Assembly (NCBI RefSeq): GCF_041320705.1
Contig: NZ_JBGGTQ010000001.1
Location: 434,001 to 498,000, forward strand
Reading direction: 5' to 3'
DNA: 64,000 bases
Origin: Kineococcus mangrovi
GTDB taxonomy: Bacteria; Actinomycetota; Actinomycetes; Actinomycetales; Kineococcaceae
The notes beneath the pieces are model-generated. The model saw only the letters and a program-made list of their open reading frames with translations, had not been told where the DNA came from and searched no databases. Positions 8,732-17,407 of the stretch are shown here, one piece after another. Position 1 is the first letter of the stretch. Each line of letters opens with the position of its first letter. The position numbers and the translations under genes were made by a program.

Positions 8732-9570
8732 TGACCCCCTCGCGGTCGTTCGAGGAGTACGGGAAGCGGCGTCCCGGGGGCGGGGCGAAACTGCGCTCCC
8801 GGCGCGGGCGCATCGCCCAGAACTGGTGGTCGCAACGCTTCGTCGACGCGATCGAGCGCGGCGGTGACCGCGGCCGGTTGCAGCGCGGGCGCACCTACGC
8901 CCGCGCCGGGCAGGTCGTGGAGCTGCACCCCCGCCCCGGGGCCGTGGGGGCCCGCGTCCAGGGCTCGCGCCCCCGGCCCTACCTCGTCGAGGTGACCGTG
9001 CGCCGCTGGACGCCGGCCGAGGTCGACGCCGTCGTCGCGACGGTCGTGGAGAACCCGCTGCTGCTGGCCCCGCTGTTCTCCGGCGACGTCCCGCCCGGTC
9101 TGGTCGACCTGCTCGCCGGGATCGGCGTCGACCTGCTGCCGGCCGACGCGGAGGTGACGTACGACTGCAGCTGCCCCGACGACGGCGAACCCTGCAAGCA
9201 CGCGGCCGCCGTCGTGTACGCCCTGGCCGAGCAGCTCGACGCCACCCCCGCGACGGCGCTCACGCTGCGCGGGGTCGAACTGCCGGACCTGCTGCGCCGC
9301 ATCACCGACGCCGCCTCCGGCCCCTCGGACCCGGTCGAGGACCTCGCGGTGCACCTCACCTCGTTCCACCGGCTCGCCGGTGACCTGCCGGACCTGGGGC
9401 TGCGCGACCGGCTGCCGGGGCGGACCGTCGCCGACGACCTCGACGACGTCGTCCTCGGTCCGGGTGCGGCCGGCACCGCGGACGCGCTGCGACCCTGGTA
9501 CGTCGCCCTCGGCCGGGGTGCCGCGAGCCGGCCGCGCCCGGGCCGGGGACGGGGTCAGTCGCGGGCGTAG
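8731..9570 (+). CDS. SWIM zinc-finger protein
   Basis: 279 residues. The SWIM motif CxCx(n)CxH is seen as YDCSCPDDGEPCKH about residues 147-160. The N-terminus is very basic (KLRSRRGRIAQNWWSQRF), as in COG4279 proteins. SWIM domains bind zinc and are thought to contact DNA or protein. ATG 8731 shares its A with the TGA stop of the SNF2 gene; an in-frame GTG at 8728 is an alternative start. The tight coupling argues that it is an accessory subunit of the SNF2 ATPase. The last 16 bases overlap the convergent amidotransferase gene. The exact role is unknown for the family. Confidence 0.85.
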   Translation: MTPSRSFEEYGKRRPGGGAKLRSRRGRIAQNWWSQRFVDAIERGGDRGRLQRGRTYARAGQVVELHPRPGAVGARVQGSRPRPYLVEVTVRRWTPAEVDAVVATVVENPLLLAPLFSGDVPPGLVDLLAGIGVDLLPADAEVTYDCSCPDDGEPCKHAAAVVYALAEQLDATPATALTLRGVELPDLLRRITDAASGPSDPVEDLAVHLTSFHRLAGDLPDLGLRDRLPGRTVADDLDDVVLGPGAAGTADALRPWYVALGRGAASRPRPGRGRGQSRA

Positions 9571-10289
9571 CGGGCCACGAAGCGCCGCCAGACCTGCGGC
9601 GCGAACGGCGCCGAGGTCGTGCGCAGGCGCACGGCGAGGGCGTCGAACTCCGACGGTTCGAAGTACCCCTCGTCCCGGTACACCCCGCACCGCTCGACGA
9701 AACCCTCGGCGTCCAGCTCGGGGTGGAACTGGGTGGCGTACACGTTGCGGCCCACCCGGAACGCCTGGACGGGGCACGGAGCCGACGTCGCGAGCAGCAC
9801 CGCCCCCGGGGGCGTGGCCCGCAGCGCCTCCTTGTGACCCACGTAGGCGTCGAACACGTCCGGCAGCCCGCCGAACACCGGGTCCTCGCGCCCGGCGGCC
9901 GTCAGTTCGACGGGCACCGTGCCGACGGGTTCGGCGTGCTCGCGGTCGACGGTCCCGCCCCGGTGGACGCCGAGCGTCCCGATCCCGAAGCAGGCGCCGA
10001 GGAACGGGACGTCGCGCGCGACGACCTCGTCGAGCAGGGCCGACAGTTCCGCCTCGACCCGGTGCTGGGCGGGGGTCTTCACCTCGTCGGGGTCGGACGC
10101 GCAGTACGGGCTCCCGCCGAGGACGAGACCGGACCAGGCGTCGAGGTCGAGATCGGGCAGCGGTTCCCGCTCGAGCCGGACCCGTTGCAGCTCACCGGGT
10201 CCCAGGCCGCCCTCGCGGACGAACGCGGCGACCTCGGACGCGGCCACCGCGTCGTCCTCGCGGGTGGCCAGCAGCAGGAACGGCTTCAC
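9555..10289 (-). CDS. Class I glutamine amidotransferase-like protein
   Basis: 244 residues with a GATase1 fold. The nucleophile Cys is in LGACFGIG near residue 100 and the catalytic His in QFHPELD near residue 187, with the oxyanion strand LVLGGSPYC near 57. This resembles stand-alone 'GMP synthase-like' amidotransferases such as those acting on glutamyl peptides; no synthetase domain is attached, so the acceptor is unknown. The GTG start at 10289 follows a TAGGGT hexamer by 6 bases, consistent with a leaderless mRNA. The gene converges on and overlaps the SWIM gene by 16 bases. Confidence 0.85.
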   Translation of the reverse strand: MKPFLLLATREDDAVAASEVAAFVREGGLGPGELQRVRLEREPLPDLDLDAWSGLVLGGSPYCASDPDEVKTPAQHRVEAELSALLDEVVARDVPFLGACFGIGTLGVHRGGTVDREHAEPVGTVPVELTAAGREDPVFGGLPDVFDAYVGHKEALRATPPGAVLLATSAPCPVQAFRVGRNVYATQFHPELDAEGFVERCGVYRDEGYFEPSEFDALAVRLRTTSAPFAPQVWRRFVARYARD

Positions 10290-10295
10290 CCGCGC

Positions 10296-10301
10296 ACCCT
10301 A
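10296..10301 (-). promoter_or_regulatory. Leaderless -10 of the amidotransferase gene
   Basis: On the minus strand TAGGGT, then 6 bases, then GTG 10289. No Shine-Dalgarno sequence is present. Confidence 0.55.
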
Positions 10302-10303
10302 AC

Positions 10304-10329
10304 GAGCCGCGGGTGGCACCGCCCGGCTC
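10304..10329 (-). terminator. Possible terminator of the CARDB gene
   Basis: GAGCC and GGCTC enclose GGGTGG-CA-CCGCCC, giving an interrupted GC-rich hairpin that starts at the stop codon of the CARDB gene. No T-run follows. Confidence 0.4.
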
Positions 10330-11224
10330 AGGGCTGGACGTCGAGGTCGACGTCGACGGGGGTGCTCACCGAGGCCAGCTGGCGGCTCGGTCCGGTGGTC
10401 GTCGCGGTGTACCGCGTCGTGCGGACCGAGGACGCGGCGAACCGCGTGAACTGCGGCGTCGACCCCGCGGCGCAGGCGAACGGCAGACCCCCCTGGTAGG
10501 CGTAGAGCACCTGGGAGAAGCTGACCCCCGTACGCACCCGCGTCGCCCCCGCCGGCACGGACGCGAGGCCGCTCGTCCACTTGGTGCTCGCGAAGGAGTC
10601 GTTGCCCACCGTCCACGTCCCCAGGAGGCGTTCGCTCCCGTCGGCGAGGACGCCGTCGGTGGACAGGCAACCCGCGAAGAGGTCCCCGGTCACCGAGGTG
10701 GCCGTCAGGGACGGGGCGGGCAGGGGCGCCAAGGAGGCCACGACGCTCTGCCCCTGCACGCGGTGCGCGATGCCCGTCGCCACGGTGAACGTGGTGTCCA
10801 GGGTGTTGTTCCGCTCGTTCGACTCCCGGATGCGGGCGGCGTCGTCCACGAACGCCCGCAACGCGTGCCGGCCGGCGGTCGCGGTCCACGTCGGCGAACC
10901 GGCCGGGCCGCCGACGGCCTCCAGCGTCACCTGCTGCCCGGGCTGCAGGGCCGCCGTGTGCTGGTCGGACCAGGTGACGAGCCGGCCGTCCACCTGGAAC
11001 CCGATGCCGCTGATCGTGCCCGCCGGGGTGGGCGCGTTCCCCCGGTTGGCGATGGTGACGCCGAAGCGGACCTGCTGCCCGGCCACGGTCCCCGGCGGCA
11101 GGGCCACCGCCGTCACCACGAGGTCCGGGGCCGGTGGGGCCGCGCTGACGGCACCCGCCCCGGCGACCGACCCCACCACGACCGCACCCGCCGCCAGCAC
11201 GCGGACAGCCTTCGACCAGCTCAT
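10328..11224 (-). CDS. Secreted CARDB-domain protein
   Basis: 298 residues. A signal peptide spans about residues 1-28 (hydrophobic AAGAVVVGSVAGAGAVSA, cleavage near SAA-PP). Residues ~32-150 match a CARDB adhesion-like domain: APDLVVTAVALPPGTVAGQQ, then NRGNAPTPAG and ESNERNNTLDT, the usual pattern for this immunoglobulin-like fold. The remaining ~150 residues are Thr/Ser-rich with two Cys and no recognised domain. There are no membrane segments after the signal peptide, so the product is probably exported to the surface or medium. ATG 11224 follows a GGGGGG purine run by five bases. Function unknown; adhesion or polysaccharide binding is plausible. Confidence 0.75.
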   Translation of the reverse strand: MSWSKAVRVLAAGAVVVGSVAGAGAVSAAPPAPDLVVTAVALPPGTVAGQQVRFGVTIANRGNAPTPAGTISGIGFQVDGRLVTWSDQHTAALQPGQQVTLEAVGGPAGSPTWTATAGRHALRAFVDDAARIRESNERNNTLDTTFTVATGIAHRVQGQSVVASLAPLPAPSLTATSVTGDLFAGCLSTDGVLADGSERLLGTWTVGNDSFASTKWTSGLASVPAGATRVRTGVSFSQVLYAYQGGLPFACAAGSTPQFTRFAASSVRTTRYTATTTGPSRQLASVSTPVDVDLDVQP

Positions 11225-11251
11225 GTGATCCCCCCGGACCTCTCGTTCCCC

Positions 11252-11271
11252 CGCGCGACCCCTGTCGCGCG
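11252..11271 (-). promoter_or_regulatory. Inverted repeat upstream of the CARDB gene
   Basis: CGCGCGAC-CCCT-GTCGCGCG, perfect 8-base arms, 28 to 47 bases before the ATG. It may be an operator or a leader hairpin. Confidence 0.4.
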
Positions 11272-11343
11272 AGGCTCACCGTAGACCCGCGACTGGGCCG
11301 AACGGGTGAGTTCGGAGAGATCCGGGGAGATCCGTGCGGGACG

Positions 11344-13050
11344 TCAGACGGGGACGATCTCCGGGGCCTGCAACCGCACCGCGTCGGCGGAGGCGTCGTC
11401 GGGCTGCTCCTGGGAGGCGCGCTCGGCGGCGACCCGCTCGAGGTACGTCCTGACCTCCGTCGCGCGTTCCTCCTCGCTCCAGCCCAGCGGCCCGGCCATG
11501 AGGCCCGCGGCCAGTTCGGCCGACTCCGTGCCCCGGTCGTAGGTCTCGATGGAGATGCGGGTCCGGCGGGCGAGGACGTCGTCGAGGTGGCGGGCCCCCT
11601 CGTGCGTGACCGCGTAGACGACCTCGGCCTTCAGGTAGTCGTCGGCGTGCGGCAGCACCTCCCCCAGGGACGGGTCCTGCGCGATGAGGGCGAGCAGCTC
11701 GTCGACCGCCGAGCCGTACCGGTTGAGCAGGTGCTCGACGTGGTCGACGTGGATCCCGGCGCGCGCGGCGAGGGTGTTCCGCTGGTTCCACATCGCGTGG
11801 TACCCCTCGGCCCCGACCATCGGCACGTTCTCCGTGGTCGAGGGCGGAACCCTGCCGTCCAGACCCTCGACGGCGACGTCGACGGCGTCCTTGGCCATGA
11901 CGCGGTAGGTCGTGTACTTCCCGCCCGCCACGACGACCAGGCCCGGGACCGGGTGCCCGACGACGTGCTCGCGGGACAACTTCGAGGTCGACTCCGACTC
12001 CCCCGACAACAGCGGCCGGAGCCCGGCGTAGACGCCCTCGACGTCCTCGCGGGTCAGCGGGGACTTCAGGACGGAGTTCGCGTGCTCGAGGACGTAGTCG
12101 ATGTCGGCGCTCGTGGCGGCCGGGTGCGCCTTGTCCATCGTCCAGTCGGTGTCCGTCGTCCCGATGATCCAGTGCCGGCCCCACGGGATGATGAACAGGA
12201 CGGACTTCTCGGTGCGCAGGATCAGCCCCGTCTTGGACTGGATCCGGTCGCGCGGCACGACGAGGTGGATCCCCTTGGAGGCGCGCACCTTGAACTGCCC
12301 GCGGGCGTTCACGAGTTCCTGGGTCTCGTCGGTCCACACACCGGTCGCGTTGATGACCTGCTTGGTGCGGACGCGGATCTCCCGGCCGGACTCCAGGTCC
12401 ACGAGCACCGCCCCGACGACGCGCTCGCCCTCGCGCACGAACTCCTTCACGCGCGTTCGGTTGGCGATGAGCGCGCCGTACGTGGCCGCCGTGCGGGCGA
12501 TCGTCATGGTGTGCCGGGCGTCGTCGACCTGGCCGTCGTAGTACTGGATCGCGCCCACCATGGCGTCCTTGCGGATGCCGGGGGCCTCCTTCTGCACGCC
12601 CTTGCGGGTCAGGTGCCGGTGCAGCGGGAAACCCTTGTTGTTCCCGCTGGAGAGGGCCATCCCGTCGTACAGCGCGATGCCGGACCCCACGTAGGGGCGC
12701 TCGGCGAACCGCTTGGACAGCGGGTAGAGGAACGGCACCGGCTTGACCAGGTGCGGCGCGAGCTTGTTGCGCAGCAGGCCGCGCTCGGACAGCGCCTCGT
12801 GCACGAGGGCGAAGTCGAGCATCTCCAGGTAGCGCAGCCCGCCGTGGACGAGCTTGCTCGACCGGCTCGACGTGCCGGAGGCCCAGTCCCTGGCCTCGAC
12901 CATCGCGGTCCGCAGACCGCGCGTCACCGCGTCGAGCGCGGCCCCCGTCCCGACGACCCCGCCACCGATGACGAGGACGTCGAGCTCACCTTCAGCCATC
13001 TCGCGCAGCGCGTCGTCCCGTGCCTGCGGTGACAGTGCCTTGATCTCCAC
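11344..13050 (-). CDS. glpD: Glycerol-3-phosphate dehydrogenase (FAD, aerobic)
   Basis: 568 residues. It oxidises sn-glycerol 3-phosphate to dihydroxyacetone phosphate and passes electrons to the quinone pool at the membrane. The FAD-binding Rossmann motif is DVLVIGGGVVGTGAALDAV near residue 24, followed by the GlpD signature SSRSSKLVHGGLRYLE; the C-terminal DAO_C region (LLNRYGSAVDELL) is present and length is normal. GTG 13050 is preceded by GAGGAG six bases away. It is the last gene of glpF-glpK-glpD and is separated from glpK by a strong hairpin, which may lower its expression relative to glpK. Confidence 0.95.
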   Translation of the reverse strand: MEIKALSPQARDDALREMAEGELDVLVIGGGVVGTGAALDAVTRGLRTAMVEARDWASGTSSRSSKLVHGGLRYLEMLDFALVHEALSERGLLRNKLAPHLVKPVPFLYPLSKRFAERPYVGSGIALYDGMALSSGNNKGFPLHRHLTRKGVQKEAPGIRKDAMVGAIQYYDGQVDDARHTMTIARTAATYGALIANRTRVKEFVREGERVVGAVLVDLESGREIRVRTKQVINATGVWTDETQELVNARGQFKVRASKGIHLVVPRDRIQSKTGLILRTEKSVLFIIPWGRHWIIGTTDTDWTMDKAHPAATSADIDYVLEHANSVLKSPLTREDVEGVYAGLRPLLSGESESTSKLSREHVVGHPVPGLVVVAGGKYTTYRVMAKDAVDVAVEGLDGRVPPSTTENVPMVGAEGYHAMWNQRNTLAARAGIHVDHVEHLLNRYGSAVDELLALIAQDPSLGEVLPHADDYLKAEVVYAVTHEGARHLDDVLARRTRISIETYDRGTESAELAAGLMAGPLGWSEEERATEVRTYLERVAAERASQEQPDDASADAVRLQAPEIVPV

Positions 13051-13094
13051 GTCCTGCTCCTCAGCCTCTCCCGTGCCGGTCGTGCTCCATGGTG

Positions 13095-13127
13095 GGCGCC
13101 GGGCGCGCCTCGCGCGCGCCCGGCGCC
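13095..13127 (-). terminator. Hairpin between glpK and glpD
   Basis: GGCGCCGGGCGCGC and its exact complement flank a 5-base loop (ctcgc), giving a perfect 14-base all-GC stem. It lies 16 bases after the glpK stop and 44 bases before the glpD start. It could be an internal attenuator or an mRNA-processing/stability element. Confidence 0.6.
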
Positions 13128-13143
13128 GTCCTGGGCGGTGACG

Positions 13144-14676
13144 TCAGTCGACGTCCACCCAGTTCAACGTCCGCTCGACGGCCTTCTTCCAGCCGCCGTA
13201 GCCGTCGGCGCGCTGCTGCTCGTCCCAGGTGGGTTCCCAGCGGGCACCCTCGTTCCAGTTCTCGCGCAGCTCGTCGAGGTTCTTCCAGAACCCCACGGCC
13301 AGACCCGCGGCGTAGGCCGCACCGAGGGCCGTCGTCTCGGCGACGACGGGCTTGGAGACGGGGACACCGAGGATGTCGGCCTGCAGCTGCATGCACAGCT
13401 GGTTGGCGGTGATGCCGCCGTCGACCTTGAGGACCTCCACGGCCACGCCGGAGTCGGACGACATGGCCTCGGTGACGTCGCGGCTCTGGTAGCAGATCGA
13501 CTCCAGGGTCGCCCGGGCGATGTGCGCGTTGGTGTTGTAGCGCGACAGCCCGACGATCGCGCCGCGGGCGTCCGAGCGCCAGTAGGGGGCGAACAGGCCC
13601 GAGAACGCCGGCACGAAGTAGCACCCGCCGGAGTCCTGCACCTGGCGGGCCAGGGACTCCGACTCCCCCGCACCGGAGATGATGCCGAGCTGGTCGCGCA
13701 GCCACTGCACGGCCGAGCCGGTGACGGCGATCGAGCCCTCCAGGGCGTACACCGGCTTCTCGTCGTTGAACTGGTAGCAGACCGTGGTCAGCAGGCCCGC
13801 CGCGGAGCGGACCAGTTCCTCGCCGGTGTTCAGCAGCATGAAGTTGCCGGTGCCGTAGGTGTTCTTGGCCATGCCGGGGTCGAAGCAGACCTGGCCGACC
13901 ATGGCGGCCTGCTGGTCGCCGACGATCCCCGTCAGCTTGACCTCGCCGCCGAGCGGGCCGGTCTCCAGCGTCGTGCCGTACCCCTCGGTGTACGAGGAGG
14001 GCTTGATCTCGGGGAGCATCGACCGCGGGATGCCGAAGATCTCCAGCAGCTCGTCGTCCCACTGCAGGGTCTCGAGGTCCATGAGCATCGTGCGGCTGGC
14101 GTTGGTGACGTCGGTGACGTGGACGCCGCCGCGGGTGCCGCCGGTGAGGTTCCAGATGAGCCAGGAGTCGGTGTTGCCGAAGATCGCGTCACCGGCCTCG
14201 GCGGCCTCGCGCACGCCGTCGACGTTCTCCAGGATCCACTGGACCTTGCCGCCGGAGAAGTAGGTGGCCGGGGGCAGACCGGCCTTCTGCCGGATCTTCT
14301 GGCCGCGCTCGTCGCGGTCGAGCGCCGAGGCGATGCGGTCGGTGCGGGTGTCCTGCCAGACGATCGCGTTGTAGTACGGGCGGCCGGTCTTCCTGTTCCA
14401 CACCACGGCCGTCTCGCGCTGGTTGGTGATGCCCAGCGCGGCGAGGTCCTTGGCCGTCAGGTTCGCCTGGCGCAGCCCGCTCTGGATGACCGAGCTGGTG
14501 CGTTCCCAGATCTCGATCGGGTCGTGCTCCACCCAGCCCGGCTTGGGCATGATCTGGGTGTGCTCGAGCTGGTACTTGGCGACCTCGTTGCCACCGTGGT
14601 CGAAGACCATGAAGCGGCTGGACGTGGTGCCCTGGTCGACCGCGCCGACGTACTGGGGTCCGGTGGTCTCTGCCAT
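13144..14676 (-). CDS. glpK: Glycerol kinase
   Basis: 510 residues, the normal length for the family. It phosphorylates glycerol with ATP to sn-glycerol 3-phosphate in the cytoplasm. FGGY-kinase motifs are clear: N-terminal [32 protein letters not shown] near residue 46, substrate-loop [10 protein letters not shown] near 83, and the ATP site around [11 protein letters not shown] near 272 and [19 protein letters not shown] near 420. ATG 14676 is 50 bases from the glpF stop, with a purine-rich GAGAGACGG further upstream. Its position between the facilitator and the dehydrogenase gives a full glycerol uptake and oxidation route. Confidence 0.97.
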   Translation of the reverse strand: MAETTGPQYVGAVDQGTTSSRFMVFDHGGNEVAKYQLEHTQIMPKPGWVEHDPIEIWERTSSVIQSGLRQANLTAKDLAALGITNQRETAVVWNRKTGRPYYNAIVWQDTRTDRIASALDRDERGQKIRQKAGLPPATYFSGGKVQWILENVDGVREAAEAGDAIFGNTDSWLIWNLTGGTRGGVHVTDVTNASRTMLMDLETLQWDDELLEIFGIPRSMLPEIKPSSYTEGYGTTLETGPLGGEVKLTGIVGDQQAAMVGQVCFDPGMAKNTYGTGNFMLLNTGEELVRSAAGLLTTVCYQFNDEKPVYALEGSIAVTGSAVQWLRDQLGIISGAGESESLARQVQDSGGCYFVPAFSGLFAPYWRSDARGAIVGLSRYNTNAHIARATLESICYQSRDVTEAMSSDSGVAVEVLKVDGGITANQLCMQLQADILGVPVSKPVVAETTALGAAYAAGLAVGFWKNLDELRENWNEGARWEPTWDEQQRADGYGGWKKAVERTLNWVDVD

Positions 14677-14726
14677 GTCTGTCGTCCGTCTCTCTTCGTC
14701 GAGTTCTCGGTCAGTCGTCTCGTCGG

Positions 14727-15569
14727 TCAGTCGTCGATGTGGGTGCGACCCTCGGGTTCGGGGGCGGCCTCGTCGGGCAGGTGCCGTTCGACCAGCACCT
14801 TGTAGAGGCCACCGCCGATCAGACCGCCGATGACGGGCGCCACGATGGGCACCCAGAAGTAGAAGGCCCCACCGGGTTCGCGCATCGCGGTGGAGTACCC
14901 CGTGACGAACGATGCCAGGCGCGGGCCGAAGTCGCGCGCGGGGTTGATGGCGTAACCGGCGTTGCTGCCCCAGGCGAAGCCGATGCCGACGACGATGAGG
15001 CCGATGATGAACGGGGCGAGGTTGGCGCCGGGGGGCGTGGCCTTGACCTGCGTCACCGCGAAGATGAGGAAGACCAGGATGGCGGTGCCGACGACCTGGT
15101 CGAGGAACGCCCCCCCGACGGTGACGTTCGCCCCGGGCAGCGTCGAGAAGATGCCCTGCGAGTCGTAGGTGTGGCCGGGGTCGAGGGCGTCGATGGGACC
15201 GGCGTAGACCCAGCGGACGACGAGCGCCGCCACGAAGGCGCCGAGGAACTGCGCGACGCTGTAGGGGAGCACCTTCTTCCAGGAGAACCCCTGGAAGGCC
15301 GCGAGCGCGATGGTGACCGCGGGGTTGAGGTGGGCACCGCTGGTGCGTCCGGCGACGTAGACGCCGAACGTCACCCCCAGGCCCCAGGCCCAGTGGATCG
15401 AGTCGTCGCCGCCGTTCTGGCCCGCCACGACCTGGGCGACCACGCCCACGCCGAAGAGGATGAGGATGGCCGTGCCGGCGAACTCGGCGAGCAGCTCGCC
15501 GGTGAGCGTCGGTGTCTTGGGCACGGCGCGGCCGGGAACTGCCTCGGCCGAGGAACTGCTGTGGGACAT
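14727..15569 (-). CDS. glpF: Glycerol uptake facilitator (aquaglyceroporin)
   Basis: 280-residue MIP-family channel with six membrane helices. Both NPA motifs are intact: [10 protein letters not shown] (first half) and [10 protein letters not shown] (second half). The Asp after the second NPA-R is typical of glycerol-conducting members rather than strict water channels. The N-terminal ~20 residues are polar, and the C-terminal tail is acidic. ATG 15569 has GGAG six bases upstream. It is the first gene of glpFKD, and its promoter has a TTGACG/TACCTT pair with a 53-base leader. It mediates passive glycerol entry, with trapping by GlpK. Confidence 0.93.
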   Translation of the reverse strand: MSHSSSSAEAVPGRAVPKTPTLTGELLAEFAGTAILILFGVGVVAQVVAGQNGGDDSIHWAWGLGVTFGVYVAGRTSGAHLNPAVTIALAAFQGFSWKKVLPYSVAQFLGAFVAALVVRWVYAGPIDALDPGHTYDSQGIFSTLPGANVTVGGAFLDQVVGTAILVFLIFAVTQVKATPPGANLAPFIIGLIVVGIGFAWGSNAGYAINPARDFGPRLASFVTGYSTAMREPGGAFYFWVPIVAPVIGGLIGGGLYKVLVERHLPDEAAPEPEGRTHIDD

Positions 15570-15629
15570 GTGAACTCCACGTTGAGTCGAGCGGTGCGGT
15601 CGTCGTTCTGATTCCTTGCCGTGGTCGTG

Positions 15630-15658
15630 AAGGTAGGCAGGGGCCCCGGTCGCGTCAA
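15630..15658 (-). promoter_or_regulatory. Promoter of glpFKD
   Basis: On the minus strand: -35 TTGACG (15658-15653), 17-base spacer, -10 TACCTT (15635-15630). Near-consensus housekeeping promoter; the start point is predicted near 15623. Confidence 0.7.
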
Positions 15659-15666
15659 CGTCGCCG

Positions 15667-15683
15667 GTTCGACCATGTCGAAC
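15667..15683 (-). promoter_or_regulatory. Palindrome upstream of the glp promoter
   Basis: GTTCGAC-CAT-GTCGAAC, perfect 7-base arms, 9 bases upstream of the glpFKD -35. A plausible site for a glycerol regulator (GylR/GlpR-like). No such regulator gene is adjacent. Confidence 0.5.
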
Positions 15684-15768
15684 GATCTCCCGCTCGCCGC
15701 ACGTCACTGAGCGTGATGGCTCACCCGGACGGCTCAAGGTGGGCCCCCGACGTGCCGATGACGCGACC

Positions 15769-17346
15769 ATGACGACGCTGGACTCCCGGCCGGACCTGCG
15801 CGTGGACCCCCTCGAGGACCCCCTCGAGCACGTCCTGCGCCACGGCCTGCTGCGCGCCGCGCTGCAACCGGTCCACGACGTCGTCACCGGACGGCCCGTG
15901 GCGGTGGAGGCCCTCCTGCGCGGTCCGGCCGGTGCCGCGCTCACCTCCCCCGCCCACCTGTTCCGGGCCGCCGCGGCGGCCGGGCGGACCGGCGAGCTCG
16001 ACCGCGCGGCGGCGGACACCGCCCTGGCGGCGGTCGCGGGCGCGGCGCGCACGCTCTTCCTCAACACCTCGCTGGAGGGCTTCACCTCCCGCCCGGACCT
16101 GCCCGAGGGCCTGGAGGTCGTCGTCGACGTGTCGGCCCGCACGCTGCTGGACGCCCCGGGGGCCGGTGCCCGGCTGCTGCGCCGGGTGCGCGACCTCGGG
16201 CTGCGGGTGGCCCTGGACGACCTCGGTGCCGAGCCCGGCGCGAGCGCGCTGCTGCCCCTCGTCCGTCCCGAGATCGTCAAGCTCGACCTGCGCCTGCTGG
16301 CCCGCCGCCCCGCCGAGGAGGTCGCGGCGCTGACCGGCGCGGTCGGCGCGTACGCGGCGCGCACCGGGGCCCTCGTCCTGGCCGAGTCGGTCGAGGACGC
16401 CGAGGACCACCGGACCGCCCTCGCCCTGGGCGCCGACCTCGTGCAGGGGTGGGGGGTCGCGCACCCCGCCCGTCCCGAGGACCTCCCGGCGCCCCCCGGC
16501 CCTCTCCCCCTGCCGGCGCCCGCCCCGGGAGCACCGACCGCGCTCGCGTGGCGCGCGGCCCCCACCCGGGCGGTGCCGGCCGAGGTGGCCGAGGCGGCCC
16601 TGACGCACCTGCGGCTGCGGGTCCGCCGCCGTCAGGGCCCCGTCGCGCTGGTCTCGCTGGGCGGGCAGAGCGCCCGGCGCGCGGCCGCCGACCTCGGCCG
16701 GGTCGCCGTCCGGGGCCACCTCGACCTCGACGGCCACGGGCTGGCCGTCCTGGGCCCCGACACGGCCTGCGTCGTGCTCGCCCGTCCCGGCCGCGCGCCC
16801 GGCGAGCGCGAGCTGCTCCTCGCGCACGACCCCGACCTCGTCGCCGACCTCGTCACCGACGTGCTGGCCACCGAGCGGACGCCGGCCCCGCAGGTCGCCG
16901 CCCCGTCGCCGCAGCGCTCCACGCTGACCGACGTCGTCGGGCAGGCGCTGGAGGCCGACCGCGCGACGGGCACCGGGACGGGACTGCTCCTGGTCGGCGT
17001 CGACGGGATCTGCCGCGCCGGGGGCCGGGAGGCCGTCGTGCGGCGCATGCGCCGCGCGGTGCGCTCGGTCGACCGCTGGATCCCGCTGGGGCCGGACCTC
17101 TTCGCGGTCCTGCTGACCGGCCTGCCCCGGGCCGGCAGCGAGGGGGTGGTCGAGCGCGTGGCCGACGCCCTGCTGCTGGCCGTCGAGCTGGCCGTCAACG
17201 ACCACCCGGCCGTGTCGGTGAGCATCGGGGCGAGCCTGGCCCCGGCCCGGGCCGTGACCGCGGCCGAGGCGCACCGGCAGGCCGCGGCCGCCCTGGAATC
17301 GGCACGCGGTGCCGGAGGTCACTGCGCACGCATCTGGCCCGTCTGA
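15769..17346 (+). CDS. EAL-domain protein with C-terminal degenerate GGDEF-like region
   Basis: 525 residues in the order EAL (about 25-245), a ~130-residue middle region possibly of DICT type, then a GGDEF-like segment (about 385-525). EAL residues for cyclic-di-GMP hydrolysis are mostly kept: EALLR, the Asn in LFLNTS, DDLG, the Lys in EIVKLD, Glu in LAESVE and Gln in VQGWG. The metal-binding Glu of the ExTE motif is Asp here (VVVDVS). The GGDEF signature is replaced by GPDLF, so cyclase activity is unlikely. EAL-before-GGDEF is the reverse of the usual order. No membrane segment is seen. It may be a weak phosphodiesterase or a c-di-GMP sensor. ATG 15769 is chosen by position; GTG 15739 is possible. 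Confidence 0.75.
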   Translation: MTTLDSRPDLRVDPLEDPLEHVLRHGLLRAALQPVHDVVTGRPVAVEALLRGPAGAALTSPAHLFRAAAAAGRTGELDRAAADTALAAVAGAARTLFLNTSLEGFTSRPDLPEGLEVVVDVSARTLLDAPGAGARLLRRVRDLGLRVALDDLGAEPGASALLPLVRPEIVKLDLRLLARRPAEEVAALTGAVGAYAARTGALVLAESVEDAEDHRTALALGADLVQGWGVAHPARPEDLPAPPGPLPLPAPAPGAPTALAWRAAPTRAVPAEVAEAALTHLRLRVRRRQGPVALVSLGGQSARRAAADLGRVAVRGHLDLDGHGLAVLGPDTACVVLARPGRAPGERELLLAHDPDLVADLVTDVLATERTPAPQVAAPSPQRSTLTDVVGQALEADRATGTGTGLLLVGVDGICRAGGREAVVRRMRRAVRSVDRWIPLGPDLFAVLLTGLPRAGSEGVVERVADALLLAVELAVNDHPAVSVSIGASLAPARAVTAAEAHRQAAAALESARGAGGHCARIWPV

Positions 17347-17407
17347 CAAGCTCCTCCCACGGGTCGCACGGACCCGGCAGGCCGCGCCGCAGCGGCCGCT
17401 GACGAGA

